A stretch of DNA of 31,289 bases from JBOHUC01 sp050733935 (lineage in GTDB: Bacteria; Eisenbacteria; RBG-16-71-46; DASYSL01). This document shows positions 1-6,596 of the stretch, piece by piece. The stretch is taken from NCBI GenBank assembly GCA_050733935.1, contig JBOHUC010000120.1, positions 1 to 31,289 of the forward strand, written 5' to 3'. Made by a program: the position numbers and the translations under genes. A model generated the notes under the pieces. That model did no database searches. It saw only the letters and a program-made list of their open reading frames with translations, and was not told where the DNA came from. Within the stretch, counting starts at the first letter, position 1. The number at the start of each line of letters is the position of its first letter.

Positions 1-346
1 CCCGGGCCGGGTCGCCGCTGTAGATCGTCTGGTACGTGTTCGCGAACCCGCCGGGGGTGATCACCGTACCCGCGGAAGCCAGGTTCTCGATGTAGAAGGT
101 GTACTCCGTGCCGGCCGGAACGGGCTCGAGGACCGAAAGCGGACCCGCGAAGTCGTTCACGATGCCGACGATGGAAAGGATGCTGCCCGGCGACGAAATG
201 AACGCCGCCGAATTGTAGGCCGTCTCGTACGCGTAGCTGTCAGGACCCCAGTCCACGATCGTTCCCGTCTGGGCGAACGAGGAAGCCGGGACCGCGACGA
301 CGAACAGCGCGGCCATCAAGGCGAGCCTGAGTAGTCTTCGGGTCAT
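1..346 (-). CDS. Secreted protein of unknown function, 3' end cut by window edge
   Basis: The 115 visible residues begin with a classical signal peptide (MTRRLLRLALMAALFVVAVP, cleavage probably after SSFA) followed by a beta-rich secreted region. A perfect Shine-Dalgarno AAGGAGG lies 7 nt before the ATG, which fixes the start. The segment EYTFYIENL followed by IYSGDP resembles EYTYLFRDL and IFEDP in the product of the gene directly upstream (410-1096), so the two look like tandem paralogs. I do not recognise the family. It is probably exported to the surface or periplasm. The C-terminus lies outside the window, so it is unknown whether it ends in the same tag as its neighbour. Confidence 0.75.
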   Translation of the reverse strand, partial: MTRRLLRLALMAALFVVAVPASSFAQTGTIVDWGPDSYAYETAYNSAAFISSPGSILSIVGIVNDFAGPLSVLEPVPAGTEYTFYIENLASAGTVITPGGFANTYQTIYSGDPAR

Positions 347-363
347 TTGCCGTCCTCCTTCGA

Positions 364-397
364 TCGGGCGCATGCCAGCGATGGGGGGATCGCCCGA
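364..397 (-). other. Intercistronic hairpin
   Basis: TCGGGCG at 391-397 (minus-strand sense) pairs perfectly with CGCCCGA at 364-370, with a 20-nt loop, in the 63-bp gap between two minus-strand secreted-protein genes. There is no U-tract. It may tune expression of the second gene or stabilise mRNA ends; this is inference. Confidence 0.3.
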
Positions 398-409
398 CCT
401 CGTTCGTTC

Positions 410-1096
410 CTAATGACGGTAGAGATTCTTCACATTGCCCCAGGAGACCGGACGCGCGGGAACGACGTCGGGGACGCGGATCTCGCCGTCCACCTGGTGC
501 ACGTAACCCTCGGGCGCTCCCGTGCCGCCGCCACTCGTCAGGCCGGCGAACGTCCAGCCGTTCAGCTGGGCGGGAGGAATCGACCCGCTCTGGGTGCCTT
601 CGTCGAACGTGATGTCGCCGTTGAAGGACCCGTTGTTGTTCGTCGTATCGAGCGTCAGAACGAAATTGCTCACGACCCCGCCGAGAATGAGCGTGCCGTC
701 CGTGAACGTGGAAGGCGCGGTCGCGTTCGGCGGGTTGATGCCGTAGTTGTGAGCCGTTCCGCCCGCAATCGGATCCTCGAAGATGCGGAAGCGCCCGTTC
801 GTATAGAAGATGAACAGGAACGGCGCGGCGAAGTCGGATCCGGTCGCGGTGAGATCCCTGAACAGATACGTGTACTCGTTGTTCACGAAGTCGGCGGTCA
901 GGAGCGCCGGATTCACCGCCAGCACGAGGCCGAGCGAGTTGTATCCGTCCCCGACATCTCCGAAGCCCGCGCCTCCGTTCGGAGACTCGTAGTCAAACCC
1001 CCGGAAATCCGCCAGGAACTGATCGGCATGGACCTTCGCCGGCAACGCCAGCGCGGCGACCACCGCCATCAGAGCAAAGTAGCTTCTCATTCTCAT
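410..1096 (-). CDS. Secreted protein of unknown function with C-terminal WG-K-YR tag
   Basis: 228 residues. The signal peptide is about 1-24 (MRMRSYFALMAVVAALALPA, then KVHA). The rest is beta-rich, with EYTYLFRDL, an NGRFRIFEDP stretch and a Thr/Asn-rich LDTTNNNG segment; there is no membrane anchor. Shine-Dalgarno GGAGGTGACC sits just before the ATG. The protein ends VSWGNVKNLYRH; nearly the same ending (STWGRLKDQYRE) closes the unrelated propeller protein at 17613-18695, which suggests a shared C-terminal signal. It is paralogous to the next gene downstream (1-346). Family and function are not recognised; a secreted or surface role is inferred. Confidence 0.8.
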   Translation of the reverse strand: MRMRSYFALMAVVAALALPAKVHADQFLADFRGFDYESPNGGAGFGDVGDGYNSLGLVLAVNPALLTADFVNNEYTYLFRDLTATGSDFAAPFLFIFYTNGRFRIFEDPIAGGTAHNYGINPPNATAPSTFTDGTLILGGVVSNFVLTLDTTNNNGSFNGDITFDEGTQSGSIPPAQLNGWTFAGLTSGGGTGAPEGYVHQVDGEIRVPDVVPARPVSWGNVKNLYRH

Positions 1097-1490
1097 CGGT
1101 CACCTCCTCGAAGCCGGCCCGGATGCGAGCTCGCCCCGAGTCATGGGCAGACGCATGCATTGCGCAGACGCAAACACCCAGCTGGAGAAACCCGGACGGA
1201 ATGACTCGTGTCCTGGCCTCTCGGTGCGTCCATCACCTCCTTGCGATACCAGCAGCCTGAATGGCGAGCCGGGCGCGTGAGCGCACGTTTCATATGGGCG
1301 CGACATGGGCCGGGGGTGCGATGTCGAGCGCATTTGCTCAATGAAGAGCGACGCGAGCGAAAAAGCCCGCGTTTGATGCAGCTTCTCCCTGTCCGGTCCC
1401 GAGACTGAAGTCGGTAGGTTCGCTGATTGAGGAAGCGGCCCGAAACCGATCCAAGCAAAAGAATTCCAGGGAAGCTTTACAAGCGGGGGG
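1097..1490 (-). other. Long non-coding leader of the 410-1096 gene
   Basis: No convincing gene lies here. Short open frames on both strands lack homology-like composition. A good minus-strand promoter at 1491-1519 points into it, which would give a 5' leader of about 390 nt before the ATG at 1096. I looked for cobalamin, cyclic-di-GMP, TPP and SAM riboswitch signatures and saw none. An AAGGAGGTGATGG string near 1230-1250 (minus) could start a 30-residue peptide, but the spacing of 2 nt is too short to be convincing. Confidence 0.35.
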
Positions 1491-1519
1491 AGATTAGCAT
1501 CCGGTCCCGCCTCTGTCAA
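1491..1519 (-). promoter_or_regulatory. Sigma-70-type promoter toward 410-1096
   Basis: On the minus strand TTGACA (1519-1514) is a perfect -35 hexamer. A 17-nt spacer leads to TAATCT (1496-1491), a weak -10. It sits in the most AT-rich part of the spacer and downstream of the ABC gene. Confidence 0.5.
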
Positions 1520-1555
1520 TTCCGTGCTTTAGCGGGTTTCGTCTTTATCCCGGTT

Positions 1556-2299
1556 TCATTGCGCCATGTCGAACCCAGGTCGGAGCTGATCGAGGAAGGC
1601 CCGCAGACTCTCGTCCGAAGCCCCGCCCGTAAGGGCGAGGAAGATCTCCTCGAGCGAGGCCTGAGACCGGGCCTGCTCCCGGATTTCGGCCAGGGTCCCG
1701 ATCACGAGCAGCCGTCCCTGGTGGAGGATCCCGACCCGGTCGCAAAGCTTCTCGGCGACTTCGAGGAGGTGCGTCGAGAGAAAGACGGTCTTGCCCTGGG
1801 CGGCCAGGGCGCGAAGGAGATCCTGGATCGTGCGGGCGCTCCGCGGGTCGAGGCCCACGGTCGGCTCGTCGAGCAGGACCACCGGCGGGTCATGAACGAG
1901 GGCGCCCGCGAGGGCCGCCTTCTGCCGCATGCCGTGGGAGTACGTCTCCATGAGGCGGTCTGCGACCGCCTCGAGCTCGAGCAGGCGGAGGAGGGCCGCG
2001 GCTCGCCCGGCCGCCTCCTCCTTCGGCACGCCGAAGAGCCCCGCCATGAACGCGAGGAACTCCCGCCCGGTGAGCTTCTCGTAGAGAAACGGCGTGTCCG
2101 GGACGAACCCCACCGACTCCTTCGCCTCGAGCGGCTCGCGGGTCATGGAGTGACCGCCAATGAACGCTTCCCCCGAGGTCGGCGTGAGAAGGCCCGCGAA
2201 GAGGCGGAGAGCGGTCGTCTTGCCGGCCCCGTTCGGGCCGAGGAAGCCGAACAGCTCGCCGGCATGGACTTCGAGGGAGAGGTCCTCGAGCGCGCGCAC
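1556..2299 (-). CDS. ABC transporter ATP-binding protein (CcmA/NatA-like), orphan ATPase
   Basis: 247 residues from the first GTG. Walker A GPNGAGKTT is at about 22-30, followed by the signature YSHGMRQK (in place of LSGGQ), Walker B VVLLDEP and the switch His in STHLLEVA. This is the ATPase of an ABC-2 type exporter (drug, sodium or antibiotic export family), acting at the inner face of the cytoplasmic membrane. Walker A lies about 15-20 residues too close to this start. The frame continues upstream as VRAVSLTRSFGDVRALEDL, matching the usual first beta strand, but holds no ATG, GTG or TTG. A CTG at 2371-2369 is the best candidate for the real start. No permease gene is adjacent, so its partner is unknown. 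Confidence 0.9.
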   Translation of the reverse strand: MRALEDLSLEVHAGELFGFLGPNGAGKTTALRLFAGLLTPTSGEAFIGGHSMTREPLEAKESVGFVPDTPFLYEKLTGREFLAFMAGLFGVPKEEAAGRAAALLRLLELEAVADRLMETYSHGMRQKAALAGALVHDPPVVLLDEPTVGLDPRSARTIQDLLRALAAQGKTVFLSTHLLEVAEKLCDRVGILHQGRLLVIGTLAEIREQARSQASLEEIFLALTGGASDESLRAFLDQLRPGFDMAQ

Positions 2300-2360
2300 A
2301 TCCCCGAACGAGCGGGTGAGAGAAACCGCCCGGACCTGGGGCGGCCCGGGGATGCGCGGA

Positions 2361-3452
2361 TCAGGCGTCAGGCGACCCCACGCGGGAAGGCCCGCGGCGC
2401 AAGAGCTCGGAGAGCTTCCGGCACTGGGACTCGAGCGCGGTCACGCGGCCGTGGATGTCGCCGTCGATTCCTGGGCGGTTCATGAGCTCGCGGAATCCGG
2501 CCAGCACGCCGGCGAGCGGGCCTTCGATCTCGTCCACCATCTCGCGAAATCCTTCGTCGGTCCCGCGCCGGCGGGCATCGTCCAGGCGCGTCGCTTCGAG
2601 CTTCGCGCGCTCGCTCATGTCGCGGGCGATGCCCATGATTCCCGAGGGACGCTGCCCCTGCCACAGGGGCACGGCCATGACGTGCATGGGAATCGTCCGC
2701 CCGTCCGAGCTCAGGAAGTCGAGATCGATCGTGAGCCGCTGCCCGTCGAGCGCCTGCTGGAGCGCCTCCTGCGCGCGCGTGCGCTGGGACGGTGCGACGA
2801 GCGAGGTGAAGGAGCGGTTCATCGTCTCGGCCGGATGGAGTCCCAGGATTTCCTGGATCCGGCGGTTCACGAGTGTCACTTCGCCGGTCGACGAGAGCCT
2901 GAAGATCACGTCCGACGCCACGTCGAAGAGTTCGTGATAGCGCCGCTCGGAATCGGACAGCTCGCGATACGCGCGCTCGAGATCGAGCATCTTGTCCTCG
3001 AGCTTGCGCACGAGCCGCTCGTTGTACTCGCGCAGGAACGTGCGCTCCTCGAGGGCGGCGTCCGCGTGGCGCGGGCGGCCGCTCTTCCGCTCCTCGACCG
3101 CGCTCTCGAGCTCTCTCAGCAGATCTTCCGGCTCCATCGGCTTCTCGAGAAACCGATCCGCCCCGACCGCGAGGCCGAGCTCGCGATCCTTCGCGTCGGT
3201 GTAGGTGGCGGAATAGAGAATCACGGGCAGGTTCGAGAGCCGCTCGCTCTGGCGCACGGCGCGACAGAGCGCGAAGCCGTCGAGGCGAGGCATGAGGATG
3301 TCGGAGATCAGAGCGTCGGGCTGGTTCTTTCCTGCAAGCGCGAGCGCTTCGGCGCCGTCCGATGCGGGCCAGACTTCGTGGCCGGCATGTTCGAGAACGG
3401 TGCGAAGCAGATAGAGGCTCTGATCGTTGTCGTCGACGATGAGCACCTTCAC
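2361..3452 (-). CDS. Receiver-PAS protein with degenerate (His-less) kinase dimerisation helix
   Basis: 363 residues, GTG start with GGAGG about 8 nt upstream. Receiver domain 1-115: acidic pair D7/D8, phosphoacceptor D51 (ISDILMP), T83 and K104 (EKP). A charged helix or coiled coil runs about 130-170. PAS domain about 172-285. The C-terminus (about 300-352) reads MVDEIEGPLAGVLAGFREL, which aligns with the HisKA H-box pattern (SHEIRTPLN) but has Asp307 where the phosphorylated His should be. There is no HATPase domain. It is therefore not an autokinase; it probably receives a phosphoryl group and senses a ligand through PAS, acting by dimerisation. Its upstream neighbour (3681-4352) has a matching intact H-box without ATPase. 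Confidence 0.85.
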   Translation of the reverse strand: MKVLIVDDNDQSLYLLRTVLEHAGHEVWPASDGAEALALAGKNQPDALISDILMPRLDGFALCRAVRQSERLSNLPVILYSATYTDAKDRELGLAVGADRFLEKPMEPEDLLRELESAVEERKSGRPRHADAALEERTFLREYNERLVRKLEDKMLDLERAYRELSDSERRYHELFDVASDVIFRLSSTGEVTLVNRRIQEILGLHPAETMNRSFTSLVAPSQRTRAQEALQQALDGQRLTIDLDFLSSDGRTIPMHVMAVPLWQGQRPSGIMGIARDMSERAKLEATRLDDARRRGTDEGFREMVDEIEGPLAGVLAGFRELMNRPGIDGDIHGRVTALESQCRKLSELLRRGPSRVGSPDA

Positions 3453-3680
3453 CGGAGCGTCCTCCCCGCGCCGCGTTCCCTGCGCTCCCCCGATTTCGAG
3501 TTTCGAGGCTGACGAACCCCTCTCCGAGGGTCAACAGCCAAGTGGCTCGTTCTCGGGGGCTCCTCGAATGTAAACGTTTGACGCCGCTACACGTCCGGCC
3601 GTGCGTTCGAATGTGGAACGCTCGGGCGGGCTCTTATGTGCCTTGTTCGTGCCGCCGTCCTTGCCGAGGTCGGCGCCCCC

Positions 3681-4352
3681 TCAGGGGCGCACGGCCGACC
3701 CCCCGGGAGACGCCGCTTCTCCGAGCCGCCGGTCGAGCAGCTCGAGCATTTTCTGCGCGGAGCCCTGGATGAGCTCGAGCTGCTTTCGTTGCTCTTCGGT
3801 CAGAGACCCGGGGCTGCCGCGCAGCAGCAATCCCGAAAACCCCAGGATCGAATTGAGCGGTGTGGCGAGCTCGTGCCGAACGTGCGCGCGCCACGCGCTC
3901 ATGTCGCGAAAGACCGCGATCTTTCCGATGTAATCGCCGTCGCGGAACACGGGCGATCCATTCACCAGGAGCGTTCGGTGGCTTCCGTCCTTCGTGATGA
4001 ACGTGACCTCGAACGTGTCCGCCATTCCGGCGAGCCGCAGAATCGACTGCGCCCGGTACTTCTCCCTCGATTCCGCCGTCAGGAACTTCCCGGGGCTTTG
4101 ACCGATCATCTCCTCGCGCGTGTAGCCGAGTGCGGCGAGGAGGGCCGGATTGACGTCAATCGTCCGGTCTTCCGCGTCGACGGCCCACAACGGTGCCTGC
4201 ATCTGATCGAAGTACTCGTCGCGCGCGCGCAACGCTTCGCTCCTGCGTTGCAGCGCAGCAAGGTCCGCGGCCATGCGATCGAGGGCTCGCTGCCCATCGG
4301 CAGGAGCGGGGGCGGACAGACGATCGTCCGGCGGACCTGAGGAACGAGTCAT
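3681..4352 (-). CDS. PAS-HisKA protein lacking the histidine-kinase ATPase domain
   Basis: 223 residues. A basic/coiled N-terminus (1-45) precedes a PAS domain at about 46-150 (WAVDAEDRTIDVNPALLAAL, later KDGSHRTLLVNGSPVF, ending FRDMS). The HisKA helix pair at about 152-210 carries H160 in RHELATPLNSILGFSGLLL. The protein stops about 60 residues after the H-box with no N, G1 or G2 boxes, so it cannot bind ATP by itself. It could be phosphorylated in trans by another kinase or serve as a dimerisation partner or phosphotransfer protein. No frameshift into an ATPase domain is visible in the 228-bp gap downstream. It lies directly upstream of the receiver-PAS gene on the same strand. Confidence 0.85.
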   Translation of the reverse strand: MTRSSGPPDDRLSAPAPADGQRALDRMAADLAALQRRSEALRARDEYFDQMQAPLWAVDAEDRTIDVNPALLAALGYTREEMIGQSPGKFLTAESREKYRAQSILRLAGMADTFEVTFITKDGSHRTLLVNGSPVFRDGDYIGKIAVFRDMSAWRAHVRHELATPLNSILGFSGLLLRGSPGSLTEEQRKQLELIQGSAQKMLELLDRRLGEAASPGGSAVRP

Positions 4353-4427
4353 GGAACGGAACCGGGCTCCGGCGGATGCTTTCGCACATGCCTGGGCGGG
4401 GGGAGGTGCTTCAAGTTAACCGCTCGC

Positions 4428-4439
4428 GGGTCCGGACCC
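4428..4439. other. 12-bp perfect palindrome GGGTCCGGACCC
   Basis: A self-complementary 12-mer just past the stop of the methyltransferase gene, in the 91-bp gap before the next minus-strand gene. It could be a weak terminator stem or an operator; there is no U-tract. Confidence 0.25.
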
Positions 4440-4443
4440 AAGC

Positions 4444-5133
4444 TCAAAAGCGGCGCGCCAGGACCGCGGCCAGGGCGGGGCCGGGGGGTTCCGCGCTCTC
4501 GTGATGGCGCACCAGTTCGAGCCCGGCCGACCGGCAGAGTTCGGCAAGCTCGTCCCGCTCGAGGAGGTATTCGTCGCGATGCGGCGGGCCGAAGCGCCGT
4601 TGCTCGACCGTGAAGGTCTCCCAGACGAGAAAGCCTCCGGGGACGAGAAGCGCCGCGAGCCTCGGAAAGAGCGCGCGATCGAGATACCGAAATCCCATGA
4701 CGACATCGAGACTCCGGTCCCGAAACGGGAGCGACAGCGTCGCGTCCACGACCGCGAACGCACACGGGCCCGCGACGGCGATCGACGACGCGCCTTCGGT
4801 CAGCCGGCGTGCGCGCTCGAGCGCGTCGGGCAGAAGATCGATTCCCCACACGCTCACGCCATGGAGCGCGAGCGCCACCGCGTTCCGTCCGCTTCCGGTC
4901 GCAACGTCGAGCGCACGCCCCGTGCGCGGAAGGTGCGGCAGACACTCGAGGAGCCAGGCGGACGGCCGCCACAGGAAGGCGCGAGCGGGGCCCCGTTCCG
5001 TTCGATCGAGGAGGAGCGCGTCCGGCGCGCCGCGCGCACCGGTGAATCCGCGCTCGCCGAGGCGTGCGACGAGCTGATCCGTCTCCACGCGATCGCTCCC
5101 GACGACAACAAAGACTTCTTCGCTCGGCGGCAT
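4444..5133 (-). CDS. Rhodanese-like / SAM-dependent methyltransferase fusion
   Basis: 229 residues from the first ATG. Class I methyltransferase: motif I ALDVATGSGRNAVALA, VSVWGIDLLPDAL (acidic end of beta 2), AFAVVDATLSLPF and LLVPGGFLVWETF; overall TehB/UbiE-like. Before it, EVFVVVGSDRVETDQLVARL and LGERGF resemble the second half of a rhodanese domain with the active-site Cys replaced (VVVG instead of VYCxxG). The first rhodanese half (ILDARDATSFLAGHAPGAAH) is encoded in the same frame upstream of the ATG, up to a CTG at 5253-5251 that overlaps the TGA of the upstream gene. No ATG, GTG or TTG exists there. The gene is therefore probably 4444-5253. It should methylate a small molecule in the cytoplasm; the substrate is unknown. 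Confidence 0.85.
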   Translation of the reverse strand: MPPSEEVFVVVGSDRVETDQLVARLGERGFTGARGAPDALLLDRTERGPARAFLWRPSAWLLECLPHLPRTGRALDVATGSGRNAVALALHGVSVWGIDLLPDALERARRLTEGASSIAVAGPCAFAVVDATLSLPFRDRSLDVVMGFRYLDRALFPRLAALLVPGGFLVWETFTVEQRRFGPPHRDEYLLERDELAELCRSAGLELVRHHESAEPPGPALAAVLARRF

Positions 5134-5249
5134 CTCGGCGGCGCGGGCGTCCCATGCGTCCGCGGGCAGATGCGCGGCGCCGGGCGCGTGGCCGGCGAGG
5201 AACGACGTCGCATCACGGGCGTCGAGGATGTGCGGGAGATGCGCGCTGT

Positions 5250-5852
5250 TCAGTCGGCGTCCCAGAGGATTTCGAGGTCGAGGCTGCCGTTCGGCGCGCC
5301 CTTCTTGACCGCGGTCTTCGCGGCACGCTTGAGCTCGCGCGGAGCCGTGAGATCCACCGTCACCGGCCCCTTCACCTTGTCCGCGTCGCGCAGATGGATC
5401 TGTCCGACGGCGACGACATCGACCTTGTCCTCCTTCGCGCCGCCGATCGCGAGCTGCCCGCTCGCGGCCGCTTCGCGAAACGCCGCCCGGAACACGCCGG
5501 GAAGCTCACTCGAGAGAATCGCCCCGGCCGACCCGGTCACGGTGCCGGCCACGCGACGCAAGAAACTCACGAGCGCATTTCGATCGTCGCGATCGGTGAG
5601 CGCGAACTGGATGTCGGTCGGCCCCTGCACGACCTCCTTGAGCAGAAGAAGCGGAGGATTGAAGCGCTTGAGCTTGTTGTCTTCGACGCCGGGAATGAGC
5701 CCGGTCGTGGCGAAGACCTCGGCCTGTCCGGGGACCGGATAGACGAGCAGCGCGTTGAGCGAGTTCTGAGCCTCCGGGACCTTGCGGTCCCCCGTCTCGA
5801 ACACGGTCATGGAGCGGACGAGGACCGTCAGGATGCGGCGGGGAACAGCCAT
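5250..5852 (-). CDS. Hypothetical protein, family not recognised
   Basis: 200 residues; ATG preceded by AGGAGA at good spacing. No signal peptide, membrane segment or cysteine is apparent. It is mixed alpha/beta: an N-terminal strand-rich part (MAVPRRILTVLVRSMTVFET), a middle with FNPPLLLLKEVVQGPTDIQF and ALTDRDDRNALVSFLRRVAG, and a Lys-rich end closing in SLDLEILWDAD. The codon use and clean reading frame match the neighbours, so it is a real gene. Its stop overlaps the likely start of the rhodanese-methyltransferase gene, so the two are probably translationally coupled. It probably acts in the cytoplasm; no function is proposed. Confidence 0.7.
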   Translation of the reverse strand: MAVPRRILTVLVRSMTVFETGDRKVPEAQNSLNALLVYPVPGQAEVFATTGLIPGVEDNKLKRFNPPLLLLKEVVQGPTDIQFALTDRDDRNALVSFLRRVAGTVTGSAGAILSSELPGVFRAAFREAAASGQLAIGGAKEDKVDVVAVGQIHLRDADKVKGPVTVDLTAPRELKRAAKTAVKKGAPNGSLDLEILWDAD

Positions 5853-5999
5853 GCGTTCTCCTGGATGCCCCGGCCGGGGCGTCCGGAGGGGCGACTGTGC
5901 TAGAGTCCGGGGCGACTGCGGCAGAGGCGCCGTACCCTAGCATGCGTCCTCGGGCCGGCCAAGACCGGGCAGCGAGGAATCGAGTCAGGCGGAGATTGC

Positions 6000-6596
6000 A
6001 TGGCCGACAGCCCCGAATTCGAATCGCAGGAGTTTCCACTCGAGCCGCCGAAGCAGGACTGGCCGCGCGCACGCGGCAAGGAATGCGTTCTCATTGCCGA
6101 GGATTCGGAAGCGCTGCGCGATCTCATGCTCGCGATGCTCTCCGGTCTCGGCTACGAAGTGCTCACGGCCTCGGGCGGACACGAAGCGATTCGCCAGATC
6201 GAGCGTCATCACGGCGTGGATCTCGTCATCACGGACGCGATCATGCCGAAGGGCGGCGGCTTCCAGATCATGGACGAGATGCGCGAGCGCTGGCCGCACA
6301 CGCCGATCCTGATCACGAGCGGATTCACGGAGGAAATCGAAGCCGGCCTCCTCGAGCGGACCGCGGGAATGGCGCCCGCGCGCGAAGGCGTGAGCGCGGC
6401 CGGTACCGAGGGCCAGAGCGAGCCTCCCGAGGCCGAGCGCGCGGAAGCAGAGGCCGAGCCCGAGCCCGAAGACGACACGCCGCCGCCCGTCATCGAATTC
6501 CTGCCCAAGCCGTTCTCGCCGGAGAAACTCGCGCACCTGGTACGCGACATTCTCGACCGCGTGAGAAGCGACGCCCCGCCCCGGAGACTCGGGTGA
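6000..6596 (+). CDS. CheY-like receiver protein with acidic insertion in the receiver fold
   Basis: 198 residues; GGAG 6 nt before the ATG. After a 26-residue tail comes a single receiver domain: acidic pair E34/D35 (LIAEDSEALRDLM), phosphoacceptor D79 (VITDAIMP), S107 (LITSGFTEE) and K170 (FLPKPFSPEKL). Between the S107 strand/helix and the K170 strand lies an extra segment (about 118-160) rich in Glu, Ala and Pro (EAERAEAEAEPEPEDD). It replaces a normal loop of about 10 residues. There is no output domain, so it should act by protein contact like CheY. The stop overlaps the GTG start of the next gene (GTGA), so they are co-translated. Confidence 0.88.
   Translation: MADSPEFESQEFPLEPPKQDWPRARGKECVLIAEDSEALRDLMLAMLSGLGYEVLTASGGHEAIRQIERHHGVDLVITDAIMPKGGGFQIMDEMRERWPHTPILITSGFTEEIEAGLLERTAGMAPAREGVSAAGTEGQSEPPEAERAEAEAEPEPEDDTPPPVIEFLPKPFSPEKLAHLVRDILDRVRSDAPPRRLG

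Noticed and set aside
1141..1458. A 105-residue minus-strand gene in the leader
   Set aside because: Arg/Ser/Cys-rich composition without motif; no convincing ribosome-binding site at its start; likely chance frame.
5897..6592. A long N-terminal extension of the MDR dehydrogenase back to 5897
   Set aside because: It overlaps the receiver gene in another frame with low-complexity Arg/Ala sequence; the dehydrogenase fold begins right at GTG 6593.
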